DNA from: Eulemur rufifrons | Taxonomy: Eukaryota; Chordata; Mammalia; Primates; Lemuridae | Direction of reading: 5' to 3' | NCBI RefSeq assembly: GCF_041146395.1 | Contig: NC_090989.1 | Span: forward strand, 222,736,843-222,800,842 | DNA length: 64,000 bases | The notes under the pieces: model-generated | What the model saw: only the letters and a program-made list of their open reading frames with translations | The model's database searches: none | Told to the model about the DNA's origin: nothing | Made by a program: the position numbers and the translations under genes | Shown here: piece by piece, positions 34,890 to 46,469 of the stretch | How positions within the stretch are numbered: position 1 is the stretch's first letter | Layout of the letters: the number at the start of each line of letters is the position of its first letter

Positions 34890-36085
34890 CACTCTTCTTC
34901 TGGTTTTAAGGCATCCCTCTGTCCTGGCTTGCCTTCCTCCTGCCTGGCCACCCCTCTCAGCCAGGATTTTCCAGAGAGACAGACTTCCTGGCTGGCACCT
35001 TCTCTCCATCTCTACTCCAGATCTTGGAGTATCCCAGAGCTTGGTCCTGTACCCTCTTTCTATTCCTTATCCGCACCATCTCCCTAACTGATTTCATCCA
35101 TCTCTGGGCATCTGATACTATCTGCAGGCTGATAATCCCCAACTTGATATCTTCCCCTCGGACTTCATCTCTGAACTCCAGATGCCCGTGTTGAATTATC
35201 TATGAAACATTTGCATTTGAATCTTTAACAAATGCTTCAAAAGTAATGTGTCCAAATCAGAACTCTTGGATTTTCCTGCGTCCACTAAGGCCCTCCTCCA
35301 CCTGACCTGACCCCGTTCCTCTCTGTTTCCATAAATGGTCCCACCACCCACCCAGTTGCTCAAGCCAATGACCTAGATATCATTCTGGATTCTCCTTACT
35401 TCCCACAACCATGGCATGAATAAATCCTGTTGCTTTACCTCCACAAAATATTGAATATATCCCAAATTCATTCTTTGACACCAAAACCTCTACCAGAATA
35501 CAAATATTCTCATCTCTTGCCTACACGATTGCAAAGGCTGGTTTCCTGGCTTCCATTTCACTCCACCATTGATTCTCCACAAAGCACCCAGGGTGGTCCT
35601 TTTGAAACAGAATTCAGACTTAATCCCTCCAGTGGCTACCCATTTCAATCAGATTAAAATCCAAACTTCTCACCACAACCTAAACATCCCTCCAAGGTCT
35701 GGCCCTGCCCCCCTCACCACTGTGCTCCGGCCACACTAGCCTTCTTGCTGTCCTTCTGTCACACACGGCTTATCTCTACCTCAGGGTCTCTGCACTGCTG
35801 ACTGTCCACCTGGCATGGTCTCCCGTCCCTCATTGGTGCATGGCTGGCTCTTGTTCCTTATTCTGCTCTCAGCTCAGTGCCACCTCTCCAGAGCTCTCCT
35901 AACCATGAACTGAAGCAGGCAGTCCCATTCTCTCTGCTTTCCTAGCATGCTCTTTAATTTTACTCCTAATGTACCTGAACTGACTTTATCTCTTTCTTTG
36001 CCCATTGCCAAAATTCCCCATGCAATTGTAAGCTCCACAAGGGCAGGGTTATGCCTGTCTTCTGGGTTCCCAGGGCTAAAGCACC
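34890..36085 (+). mobile_element. long LINE L2 copy, 3' end missing
   Basis: Blocks in order are 'ctgtaccctctttctattcc', 'ccctaactgatttcatccat', 'atcagaactcttggattttc' and 'cacccacccagttgctcaag'. These are followed by 'gtggtccttttgaaacagaa', 'ctccagtggctacccatttc' and 'gtaagctccacaagggcagg'. It stops after 'ttctgggttcccagggc', before the 'gcctggcacatagtagg' tail. Confidence 0.85.
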
Positions 36086-36099
36086 CTTCTTTCTCCACC

Positions 36100-36632
36100 C
36101 AGAAGTGAGAGTGATCTTTACAAAACAAAAATCACATCAGCTCATTGTTTGCTCAACACCCACCCCGCCCCCTGGCCAAGGTTTCCCATTTCTTTCAGAA
36201 TAAAGTTCACTCTTTCCCGGGGCCATCACCAGGCCAACACGATCGGGCACCCAGGCACCTGTGCCACCTGCTCTCATTCTCACTTGTCCTCACTGCAGCC
36301 ACACTGACTTCCTTGCTGGTCCTCAAACACATCATGTGTTACGCTCACGCCCTCTCTCATTCAGGCCTCTGGTCAACTGTTTCCTCTCTAGAGAGTCTTT
36401 TCCTCCTTACCTAAGCCCAAAGAGCTACTCCACGCTGTCCTATTTCTCTGCATGAAACCTCTACCACCCAGCACATCATACCATTGTTTAGTCAGTCATT
36501 TATCTTATGTTTCCCCCCCACAACACATGCTCCATGTGAGATGGACTGTTGTTTTGTTCACTGTTGAATCCCCAGCACCTGGCATCCAAAGATCCTCAGT
36601 AGATATTTGTAGAATCAATGAATAAATAAATA
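36100..36632 (+). mobile_element. second LINE L2 copy in tandem, complete 3' end
   Basis: It restarts within the L2 order at 'gagagtgatctttacaaaac'. It repeats blocks already present in the preceding copy ('ttcagaataaagttcactc', 'ccacactgacttccttgctg') and ends with 'gaatccccagcacctggcat' and AATGAATAAATAAATAA. Confidence 0.85.
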
Positions 36633-36639
36633 ACCTGGT

Positions 36640-37270
36640 CTTGTTGAAAATGGGTAACTTTTTCTAGACTGTGCCTGTCTAGGTAGATCATACCTAAGCA
36701 GTAGAAAGACTTATTCCAATAGAAATTTCTTCTTCTTTTCAACAGTTTAGGTCCAGAGCTGCAACCCCTGTGCTCCAGTTAAGACAGCCACATCTATGGG
36801 CGAGAAGAAAGATTTTCCTGCCCAGTCCCTGCTTGTACAGCACTCAGGGCTCCTCTGTTCCCTTTCGGTTTCTAGTCAGGCTGACCGCTTGTGCATTTGA
36901 AACTCGTTTTCTACATTTTAATTCTGTTGACTTTGAGGAGACATATCTTTAGAGGGAGACTAAAGTTCCCCTGAAAGTGGTGATTTGTTCTGTAATTGAG
37001 CCTGTTTTTTGTTTTATTAAATGTTATTGTGAACAACAAGCAACTACATTCCACTTACGGATTCCCTCACTTGGCTAAGTAGTGTTCCAAATACAAACAA
37101 TGCAAACAGCTTGGGAAAATGGGCATAACACAAATGAAAGCAAATTAGACCTGCTGATCTTTTTGTTTGGTTTAAAGCTTTTTGTTGGCTACAAAACATA
37201 ATGGTGACTTTGGATATAAATTTAATATGCTCAAAATTAAACTATTCTTTTTCCTACAGTCCATCTTCTA
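36640..37270. other. unassigned intronic sequence
   Basis: I recognise no exon or repeat. Confidence 0.4.
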
Positions 37271-37274
37271 CTAA

Positions 37275-37372
37275 TCCTTCAACTGACAAACTCACAAATA
37301 TTTACTGAGCTTCTATTTTCCACCCAGCCCTAGTGGAGGGGTAGGAATGGTGGGGAAGGCATGGATAGATAT
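37275..37372 (-). mobile_element. LINE L2 3' end fragment
   Basis: Reverse L2 tail wording 'cacaaatatttactgagctt' is followed by a degenerate 'ctattttccacccagccct'. Confidence 0.5.
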
Positions 37373-37375
37373 ATA

Positions 37376-37437
37376 AGTGTGTGTGTGTATGTGTGTGTGT
37401 GTGTGTATATATACATATGTATATATTAATACATATA
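37376..37437. repeat. (GT)n-(TA)n microsatellite
   Basis: GT units interrupted by TAT are followed by TA/CATA units. Confidence 0.95.
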
Positions 37438-37439
37438 TC

Positions 37440-37820
37440 ACTGTCCTTCCAAAACAACTACTCTGGTTTCTTAAAATAAAAATATCTGAAAAGGGGGAAA
37501 ATAACAAAATGAAAAAGCAATTGTAGAAACTTCAAAATCCTAGACAACCAATGACAGTTTCTTATTTAGAGTTAAACTTCTGCTAAGAAAACTACTCCCC
37601 ATGGGCAGACTGCTGCCAAGGCTGGTAGGGAAGCTGGACTCTGGCAGTTCTTCCAGGCTTGGGAGTGACCACGACAGCTGAATCAACATCTCTGTGGACA
37701 AACCAACAGCGGGAAAGTCCAAGGGCTTTCGTCCACCAGATTCATCAATGAGTTCTGAATGGTAACATTTCACTGGATTGTTAGCCATACATTCAGCTCA
37801 CGTGCGCCAAACACCAGTTC
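37440..37820. other. unassigned intronic sequence
   Basis: I recognise no exon or repeat. Confidence 0.4.
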
Positions 37821-37824
37821 TACA

Positions 37825-38180
37825 ATCCATTCATTCAACAAGTCCTAAGTGCTTCTTATGGGACTGGGACCAGGGTAATTCAAAGGAAGCCAAGTGCAGG
37901 TTCGGAGCCTATCTTCGTTTAAAATTTTGTCATTTTGCTCCTCATGAAATTTTTGCATTAATTTTGAATTTTTAAAATAGTGCATTAAAATATTAGTTAT
38001 CTTGATTATTGAGATTTTTGGCACGACCTTAAATTTTGCACCCATGGCGAGTGCCTGACTCGCCCCTGGTCTAGGCCCTGCTTTATCACGTGCCGGGCAT
38101 TTCACTAAGTCCCAGGATTAAGGCAAGGAAGAGACATGGATGCCAACTTCTAGAATCATAGCTTAATAGGAGGGAAAAGG
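37825..38180 (-). mobile_element. LINE L2 3' end, interrupted by a DNA transposon
   Basis: 'ccattcattcaacaagtcct' and 'aagtgcttcttatgg' (37825-37860) are the reverse L2 tail. It resumes after the insertion with 'ctttatcacgtgccgggcat' (38081-38100) and a following purine-rich part. Confidence 0.65.
37871..38080 (-). mobile_element. nonautonomous hAT-type DNA element, CAGGG...CCCTG ends
   Basis: The 210-bp segment begins CAGGG and ends CCCTG. Inside are 'ttatcttgattattgagatt', 'tttggcacgaccttaaattt' and 'gcgagtgcctgactcgcccc', which I recognise as a mammal-wide repeat whose family name I cannot confirm. It lies within an L2 3' end. No clean 8-bp target duplication remains. Confidence 0.6.
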
Positions 38181-38289
38181 TATGTGCTGAAGGAAAGCCA
38201 ATAAAATGAAGGCGTGGTAAGCACTTTAAGAGAGGTTCAAAAATCATGACAGTGCTTCAGGAGTGACAAGGCAGGATAGAAGCCATGAC

Positions 38290-38490
38290 AATCCTTCCTG
38301 CCCCAGCCCTGCCACTTCTAGCTGTGTGATGTCAGGCAGACCACTCAACCACCAGAGACTTCTGTTTCCTTATCTGTGAGCTAGAGGGAATGTCACCCAC
38401 CTCAGAGCATGGTTGTAAGATGAAACGAAGTTAAGTGCACGAAGCATGCAGGTGCCCACGATAAATGGCAGCAGTTAGTAGCTGTGATTC
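38290..38490 (+). mobile_element. MIR SINE
   Basis: Sense MIR: 'acttctagctgtgtgatgtc', 'ctgtttccttatctgtgagc', 'cagagcatggttgtaaga'. Confidence 0.85.
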
Positions 38491-38494
38491 TATT

Positions 38495-38919
38495 TAAGTG
38501 GGCCTGGGGAATAGCACATAACTCTGGGTTATGATACTGGTTCCCCCAGTCCTCCATGGAGAGAAGGGCATAGAAATGCAACACACTGTGTGCATTTGCA
38601 TAAGGATGCATGAGAAAGGGGGACAGACACTCACACCCAGTAATTGGCAATTTCTTTTCGAACTGCTTCCAGAGCTCCACACTGAGTTCTGTGTCATTTA
38701 GGATCCTAAAAGAAAAATCTGTGATAAGGGAGTGTTTTCCATATGATCTGTAGTTTTATTACCATGATGGATTTCGGGTATCAGTTTGGTTTATCATAGG
38801 GGAAGAAAAAAGCATTAAAACAATTGTTTGAATGATTCATACACAACTGGTTAGTGGGAGGACCTACCCAGTTTTCTGAAAAATCACTCTCAAACCACGG
38901 ACTAGCTAAGGATTTACCC

Positions 38920-38925
<6 letters not shown>
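38495..38925. other. unassigned intronic sequence
   Basis: I recognise no exon or repeat. Confidence 0.4.
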
Positions 38926-38931
<6 letters not shown>

Positions 38932-38955
<24 letters not shown>

Positions 38956-38979
38956 CGCACACACACACATACACACACT
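38932..38979. repeat. (CA)n microsatellite
   Basis: About ten uninterrupted CA units are followed by TGCG and TA interruptions with further CA units. Confidence 0.95.
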
Positions 38980-39364
38980 CCTTATTCATGGCTGGACAGT
39001 GTCTTAGAATTTAGTTTCTACATGTTATATATCTTTCTTTGCTGCAGGAATTACTTTCTAGATTTGTCAAAAGGAGAAAATACTACCTTGTTTCTGGGAA
39101 ATCAGTCTGTTCCCACAGTGGAACACTCACTCAAACCAGCAGACAGAGGGAAAGTTGGTGGCGCCACAATGGCAGGACTAACGCATAACTGAAAAATCCA
39201 TCTTTCCTGTCCACTTCTTCTGCCTGGATACATCCCTGAGGGAAATGCATCACTTTGCAGAAAGTCTCTCTGATGCTTAAGCTCATCTGGGATTTCATTT
39301 CATTGAACAGATCCTGACAACACATTGGCCTTTGTAGATTGCTAAGGCCGCATCGCCACGGGGA

Positions 39365-39745
39365 CTAAGATTCATTCATCCATTTGTCCAACATCTACCG
39401 AGCGCCTCTTTGGTGCCAGACAATGTGTTAGGCGTGGGAGAATGTCTGGTGACACGAGTGAGATGGGTTCTTTGCTCTCACAAAGCTTAGGGTTTAACAG
39501 AGTTGGGAGACAGCAAACAAATAATTAAATCCACAAGAAAAATATCAGAGAGCTAATGTGCTAGAGAGAAAAATAAAATTAGGCGATGTGATAGTTAGTA
39601 ACTTGGAGGAAGGTCAGCCTTGAGATGGGGTGCTGGGTGGGGAGGTGACATTTCAGCCTAGGCTTGAATGATGAGAAAGAGAATGCCCTGGGACAGTCTG
39701 GAGAAGGGTTCTGGGCATGCCCAGGAAATGGCACTACTGCACACC
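39365..39745 (-). mobile_element. LINE L2 3' region
   Basis: Reverse L2: 'catccatttgtccaacatct', 'accgagcgcctctttggtgc', 'ctctcacaaagcttagggtt', 'gtgacatttcagcctaggct', and the purine-rich part that precedes in sense order. Confidence 0.8.
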
Positions 39746-39749
39746 CTTA

Positions 39750-40975
39750 CCTGTGTCATTCACAGGTGAATGAAGCATGTGCTGAGCTCCAGTTCATGGA
39801 GCGCATGGACTGGGTATTGGGGTGTGGTAGTGCAGGTTTCTCACAAGAAAATAACCTTTGATCTTGACCCCTTAGCTTCTAACAGATGCTAATAGAGCCA
39901 TCAGCCATTGCAGACTCTCTGGAAATGATGAAAAAATCTATTCTTCAAGGACTGAGGCCAAAGAGAATGGAATGTAGTGGTAGAAGCTTTCTTTCCACTT
40001 GTAGGAGACTGAAACTGGCTTTGGGAAGTGGAACGTGAAGTCAGTTTTGTGATGATGGCACTAGGTTACCTGAATTAATGAGGAAGGAACTTGTTCCAGG
40101 CTTGGAAGAACAAGTCCTAAGGGACCAAGAGCCAGTGGGAAGAGGAGAGAGGGGAGATGATCATGCGAGATGAGCTTAACAGGTCTATTATGACCGTGGG
40201 CCCTTATGTGTTGGTTCCTAAAATACACATCATGTCCCATGGAATGAACTTAGGAAATGTTAAAACAATCGATCTACACCCTAGTTTCTTTATCTATAGA
40301 GAATACCTTCCTGATTGGGTCATTACAAGAATTAAATGAGAGATGCATGTTCCTATGCCACGGGTCAAAAGACATTGCCCACTACTGCATGAAAAGACAG
40401 AAAAACCAATCTCATTCCTCTGACTTTATCCAAGGTTGAAAGATATTTCTTGTTTTGGGGCTGATATGTTGTTTCCTGCTTATATCCCTCCTCATTTGAG
40501 TTTAAATGTCTTTTTGCATAACTCAAGCAGACAAATATTACATTTTTCATTTTTCCTTGCATAGGGATACTTGACTCATTTTCAAAACAAGACCATCAAG
40601 ATCATTGAGGAACACAGTTGGACTGGAATTTGTCCAGAGAATGCAGGGCAGTCGTGGGGACCCTTTGAGTGTGAGACTCTCACAGGAGTTCCCAAGTTAA
40701 TCCCATTTAGAACTTGGAACCAAGCAGAAAATTCTTCTGTTGTCCCAGGGCCCTGTGCCATTTCTAAAGGAAAAGATTGATTTAAAATTTCCTCAAGTTA
40801 GAATTCACTTCCTCGAATTAGAATTCATTTCTCTCTGTCCATGGGAGAATCTAGGAGAAGAATACTTTTACATGGTTCTCTTAGTCACTCACATCAGAAC
40901 TCAAGTAGAAGAGTTTCTTGCCTCAAAGTGCAGTGGAAAAAAAAAAAAAGAATATGACAGTTGCTATATCCATCA
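39750..40975. other. unassigned intronic sequence with a small tandem duplication
   Basis: A 20-bp unit, cctcaagttagaattcactt, is repeated with three changes at 40791-40810 and 40811-40830. There is an A-run at 40934-40948. I recognise no exon. Confidence 0.45.
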
Positions 40976-40982
40976 CAGAACA

Positions 40983-41230
40983 CAGTCTGGAGCCAGAAAA
41001 CCTGTTATAAAATATAGCCTTGCTACCTAGAGTCTCAGTGATCTTCAGGTTTCTCTATGCCTCACTTTCCTCAACCCTAAAATGGGGATAAAAATAGGAC
41101 CCAGCCTCACTGGGCTCTTGGGAGGGTTAAATTAGTTAATTTTATAAAACACTAGAACAACATATGCACAAGAGACATATACACTCTATAAGGGTTAGCT
41201 ATATTATAACTACTATCATTATTTCTATCA
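40983..41230 (+). mobile_element. MIR SINE
   Basis: Sense MIR: 'cacagtctggagccagaaaa', 'cctcactttcctcaacccta', 'aaatggggataaaaatagga', 'ggagggttaaattagtta'. Confidence 0.85.
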
Positions 41231-41277
41231 CAAAGACTCCCTGAGACCTCATGTCAAGGGAGAATGGGAACAGAGGC

Positions 41278-41528
41278 AATATAGCAGAGTGGCGATGTCC
41301 TTAGTGTTTAAACAAACCTAGGTTAAAATCCAGGTCCTATCAATTACTTGCTGATTTAACTTGGGAATGTTTAAAAAAAAAAAACCCTCTAAACCCCAAT
41401 TCCTTCATCTGTAAAAAGTATCTTCCTCATTGGGTTATTAGAAGAATTCAATGAGATAACACATGTAAGGCACTTAGCATAGTATTTGGCATATAATAAT
41501 TACCCAATAAATATTCAATAAAATAACA
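41278..41528 (+). mobile_element. MIR SINE, adjacent to the previous one
   Basis: Sense MIR: 'taggttaaaatccaggtcct', 'attccttcatctgtaaaaag', 'ggcacttagcatagtatttg', 'ccaataaatattcaat'. It has an A-rich insertion in the middle (41370-41385). Confidence 0.85.
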
Positions 41529-41529
41529 T

Positions 41530-43720
41530 CATTATTCATTTTCCTACTGAATCTTCAGGTTCAACATCAACACCCTCACCCATTGCTCAGTAAATGCTTG
41601 CCAGTGCCACTTTGGTCTCTGGGCTTGTTTTTAGCTACTCTGAAATGAGATCTAAGGATAAAAGCAAAAAAACCAATCATCTATGTATCCACTTTCAAAA
41701 TATTGAAATAAAATATGCCAGGCTTCATCCTGAACTCCCAGCTGAGGGTACCCTGACGGCAAGCCATTCTGCAGCACACCTGGGGGCTGGAGACAGAGAC
41801 TAGAAGGAGATTGAAACTCTGAATCCCTGTTGTTCACTCTCCAGGCTTTTTCCTTTGTCACCATCTCCAAGGCAGAATTTTTAAATCATCTGAGTCTAAA
41901 ACCCAGCGTCTTTTGTGCATGACTGTGATTCACTGCGCATTTGGATAGAATGATGGTGACTATTATCTATTTTTCCAAGACCCATTAATTTTCTAAGAAT
42001 TCTTAGACTACTAGGCTAACATTATGCCCAGCAAGAGATCACTCATAAATGTGTCCAAACTTATTTTATGACAGGAATATAGCCACAAAAGTACGTATGG
42101 CTTCCTAATAACCAAAATGAAAACTGAAAGGGGTTAATTAAAAATATAAACCATTTTCATCTACCAGCAATTTTTATTGTGAGTAGCTGAGTTTGTGGCA
42201 AGACAAGAGGCTCAAGGAATATTCTGAGGGGTGGGAAAACTTTCTTAGCAACTGAGCTGTCCACTTCCAGCTGTTACACAAGTAGGTCATCCTCATCCTC
42301 TCTCCAAAGTTGGTTAATAGCATACTTGACAGGCAAGATGGCCACTGGGACCAAACTTGAACACGGCAGAAATGAAGACATCGTTAATAATTATTGATGG
42401 GTTCTTTAAATGAGGATGGCCTAAAAACCTGGGATTACAGATGAATTGTGCCTCATGCAACTTTCAATGCACTTTCAGATGTATTATTCCCAACACCACT
42501 TCTCTTGTGTTCTACAATATTCAGCACAGAACCATGTGTAGGTAGTTTGTTCAGTATTTTATGTTGACAACAAAGATGGAAATCTGTATCACTAATATAT
42601 AACCTGGGAGATATTCATTTTTCTTTTCAGTTTTTCCTATACGTTTTTCCAAATGTGAGTTCTAAGAGAACTAATATTCAGTGTTGATTCTTTTTTTTTT
42701 TTTAAGGTACTAATGTTTTTTCAGAATCTGTGAAAAAAGAAAAAAGTTTTCAGGAACAACAGTGCAATTTCAGACATGCGTCACTCATTTTCAGGATTTA
42801 TAATGGAAAACCAAAGGATTTCTTTCCATACAGCTTATACTTTAAAGTTGGCTAGTGTAGGATCAAAACATACTTCAAAAGAAAATTCTCCAACCATCTA
42901 CCTATTTATCCATTTTTAATAAAGTCACAGAAATAGAAGAAATCTGTGGACACTTAAAAAGAGAACTTCCTAAGTTATACTTTCAGACGAGATGGTCTTA
43001 ATCGTAAAATATTGTTAAGCAAAGGAGGCAGCTTCCCAGTAAAGCGAAAGCATATTAAAGTCACGTTCATTATAAGCATAGCCCCAAATAACACTTCAGC
43101 TCTCCTTGGCAGTGAGGCAAAAGTTTTTCAAATAAGGAATGGAAATTTCTCTAAGCATCTAGCTAAGTTATATATCACCTAGCTATATAGAAACATTGCC
43201 ATTCTGTTAAGAGTAATAGAATGAATAAGTACCAAAATGCTTGTCTAGAGGGGCAACCAGCTTGCAAAAACACATTTATCCATGTACTCTTTTAATTCTT
43301 TCACAGTAGGAATAGATGAATTTGAAGGTTAGGAATACTCCTTAAGACTGCCAAAGTATTTTAGGTCGAGCTGTAAATTTTTCCTGAAGTTTTCTTCCAA
43401 GATTATGCTGAGGAATGAGAAGAGAATCCTTCAAATGGTTCCCAGAGTAAACTATAATCTGTTATGGAAAAAAGAAGTAAAAATTACATCTCCCTGTCTC
43501 TTGATGCCTTCCAAAGGCCGAAGGCTTGCCAATGCATGGGGGACACTCTAGGTGTAGCTGGGGGCTAGAACTCAGGGAAGGAGTTCTAACATTGGGACAT
43601 CATCAAAATTGATGATGTGGGCAGAGGCTTCCCACTTTGTCTAGAGAAACATAAACCATGCAAGTCTGTCTTCCTTGGTGTTGACATTTAGAAGAACAAA
43701 GGCATCATTCTACTCACTTG
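41530..43720. other. long unassigned intronic stretch
   Basis: This is AT-rich sequence. I recognise no exon or clear repeat. There is a T-run at 42690-42704. Confidence 0.4.
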
Positions 43721-43727
43721 TGGGAGG

Positions 43728-43935
43728 CAGCCTAGGACCAGGGGAAGCTGAAGCCAGGTGAGCTTAGGTTGATGTGTCCACTCTCCTGCTGTCTAACTGC
43801 AGTGCTTTGGGCATATCATCCTAATCTCACCATGCCTCACACTTTCTCATCCATAAAGTGTCGATAATGACCACCTTCAAGATTGTCGTAAAGGCTGGAG
43901 AAGATGACAATAAATGTGCTTGGCAGGCACTGCTT
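43728..43935 (+). mobile_element. MIR SINE
   Basis: Sense MIR: 'ctgctgtctaactgcagtgc', 'tttgggcatatcatcctaat', 'ctttctcatccataaagtgt', 'aagattgtcgtaaaggctgg'. Confidence 0.75.
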
Positions 43936-43939
43936 AATG

Positions 43940-44335
43940 CTTTCTGTAGATCACAGACCCTGGCTGCCTAGGAAGCTATTGTGTGACTATTTCGTTAAGT
44001 TTCACTTCACACTTCCTCTGGGAGCTACTTCTGTAACAGAAATAGGATATGCTATGCATTCAAGCTCCCTTAGACCTAAAACATTCTCCTGCAGCTTATG
44101 AAAGATTCGTTTGTGTTTTTTAATGGGCAAATTCCAGGACACATCATAATTACCACAGATTCAGCCCAATCTCCTACCTCCTCTGCATTTACAGCAGAAA
44201 TACAATCACACATATGTCAAAGTGGACATTCCAGTGCCCTCAGCCACTCAGTGCAGGGCTCTTGGGTTACACGGGCCAAAGAAATTCGTATGTTTCTGAA
44301 TTGTCAAAGTGGAAATTGGGTCTAATTCAGAGCTA
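43940..44335. other. unassigned intronic sequence
   Basis: I recognise no exon or repeat. Confidence 0.4.
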
Positions 44336-44339
44336 GTGA

Positions 44340-45770
44340 GGAAGCCTCCCCCAACCCCACCACCAGCTTTTCAGTCTTCTTTCTTTGCTGGTCCCTTCCT
44401 CTCACACCATAAACAAGTAAAAGTCTCCCCTTCTTAAAAAAAAAAACATAACAAAAACAAAAACTCTCTTCTCAAGTTTCTTTGTAGGTATGGTTGATTC
44501 TCTTTCTTATCACATCCAAGCATCTTTGCTGAGAAATCTCTACCAACCGTCTACATTTTCCATTCATTCTTCTACCCAGGGCAGCCTGGTTCTCCCCTCA
44601 TCATTCCACCAAAAACTGCATTTGTTCAAGCACCAATGGCCTCCTAATTGTCAATTCCAATGGCCAAGTCCACTGTGTCCATCCTCTCTAATGTGCGGGA
44701 CTCTGCTGATCACATCCTCCTTTGGAGACTCCTAACTCCTTTGGCTTCTGTGACCCTTCACTTTCCTAATTCTCCTCAAGCATGCCTGGTTCCTTCTGTT
44801 TCTCTTGTGTCCCTTCCCCCTTGCTAAGCTGAAGCCTTAATTGCGAGTTTAAGCCTTCATACTTGGCCTCCTACTGTTATTACTTTCTACCTTCTCCTTG
44901 GGTGATACCATCTCTTCTCAGGATTGTAACCACGATTTTTATGCTAAAGGTTCCCATGGCCACAGTCTTTCCCAGATTATACCTGGCCTTCAGATTCTTG
45001 CATCAAAGACCTGCTGGAAATCTCCACTTGGGTATTTTCCAGGCAGCTCAGAACCTGCCATATATCTTCTTCTACCCTAAACATCAAGTTCCTATTGAAA
45101 TGCTCTCACCTGTTGGCACCATCAACCAAGCAGATGCCCAAACCAGAAATCCCAGAGTCACTCTCCTTTGACTCTTCACTCCCACTCAAGAATCCTCAAA
45201 CCCTGCCAATTTAATCCCCTTTATGGTGCCTTGTTTACCCCTTCCCTTTTAAACTTAATACCCCTGCCCTAATTCAGGCTCTTGTCGTCGCTCACTTAGG
45301 CCCCCGGGGAACCCCCTAACCAGCTTCCCATGGCCAATCTTACCTCCCCCACAGCTACTGAACAGGCAGGTCCAGCAGTGGAGTAACAAATACTCAGTGG
45401 CAGAGTCACACAAATGGTTCTATCAGAAGGATCTTGCCTTCACCTTGCATTTCTTTATTATTCTTGCCCAGATAGAGCTCTTGTGACTTCCTTCTGATTC
45501 TGAGAGCTGACACCCTTCCAATAAACTCCTTTTCTGTTTGATTTAAACAGCCCAGGGATAAAAATCCCTGACTAGCACACAACTCCTTTTACTCTCTACC
45601 ATGATTACAGATTTTTGTCTCCTGGATTGGCCCATGGCTGCCACCAAGGGCAGGGACCGGGGCTATGTACTCCATGTACTGTGCACCCATGTGTATGTCC
45701 TCCAGCTACTGACATAGTTCCTGACGGATAGTAGGCTCTTCAGTGCTTGTTCATAGTATGAATATCCTTA
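44340..45770 (+). mobile_element. long LINE L2 copy with insertions
   Basis: Blocks in L2 order are 'ggcctcctaattgtcaattc', 'atggccaagtccactgtgtc', 'gactctgctgatcacatcct', 'ctggaaatctccacttgggt' and 'aaaccagaaatcccagagtc'. It ends with 'gggcagggaccggggctatg' and 'cctgacggatagtaggctct'. An A-rich tract (44437-44463) and a segment at 45361-45600 do not belong to L2. Confidence 0.75.
45361..45600 (+). mobile_element. segment with LTR-like polyadenylation end, inside L2
   Basis: This part breaks the L2 order. It contains 'ctgacacccttccaataaac' and 'tccttttctgtttgattt', which resemble the R region and polyadenylation signal of an ERV-type LTR. A solo-LTR fragment is likely but the family is not identified. 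Confidence 0.3.
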
Positions 45771-45774
45771 GCAG

Positions 45775-46465
45775 CTTTTCATGATGCTATGAAGGTACAG
45801 TAGGACACCACTTGTTTTGTTTTATTATCTTATTTTTAGCCCTAGAATCCCCCCAAACACACACAAATTTCTCACAAAGTAGAGAAAGCAAATGTTTTGG
45901 CAGATCTCACTGAATCACAAACCTGATCCTTTGGTTTCTCCATCTGTTATATCTGTATGCAAGAACTTCTTCCCAGAGCACACAGGTATCTTTACCTGCT
46001 TCTAACCACCAAGGCAGATACTATTGATAGCTCACACCTGAGTGCCTTAGAAACACCCGCTTTCAATACCTAGTTCAAAGTCTGACAATCTTTTGCCAAA
46101 AAATACTTTTCAGACCCAGCAGCTCCACTCTCAAGGTTGCACTGTGATTGTTTGTGATGGCAGAGGATCAAGGGACTCAGGCAGCGTGATGGCTAAATAA
46201 TCCAAGAGCTATTTCCCCATTGGCATGTCAGGGGTGAAACAGGCCATGTATTGGTGAGGCCAGCTGTAACACCGCTTCACTGTCCTATTTGGAAATTACA
46301 ACATAAGCCTCTAAAGTCTTTGAAGTCCTATGGTAGGAAGGATTATTAAACACAACCTCTTTCACTACAGAAAAAAATGTTAAAGGTTTTCTTTTCTCTT
46401 TTTTTTTTTTAATCAATCTCAACAAGGGCTTTAGAGATTGATTCAATTCGAAGTGTTTGTTTATA
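45775..46465. other. unassigned intronic sequence
   Basis: I recognise no exon or repeat. A T-run lies at 46399-46411. Confidence 0.4.
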
Positions 46466-46469
46466 TCAT

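Noticed and set aside
38932..38979. CA repeat considered as part of a CRISPR-like or satellite array
   Set aside because: It is a simple dinucleotide microsatellite with no spacers or longer unit.
39131..39325. Minus-strand frame containing an AEE motif, considered as exon 3 of MAMDC2
   Set aside because: The surrounding residues do not match the MAM domain and no phase-1 splice borders were seen.
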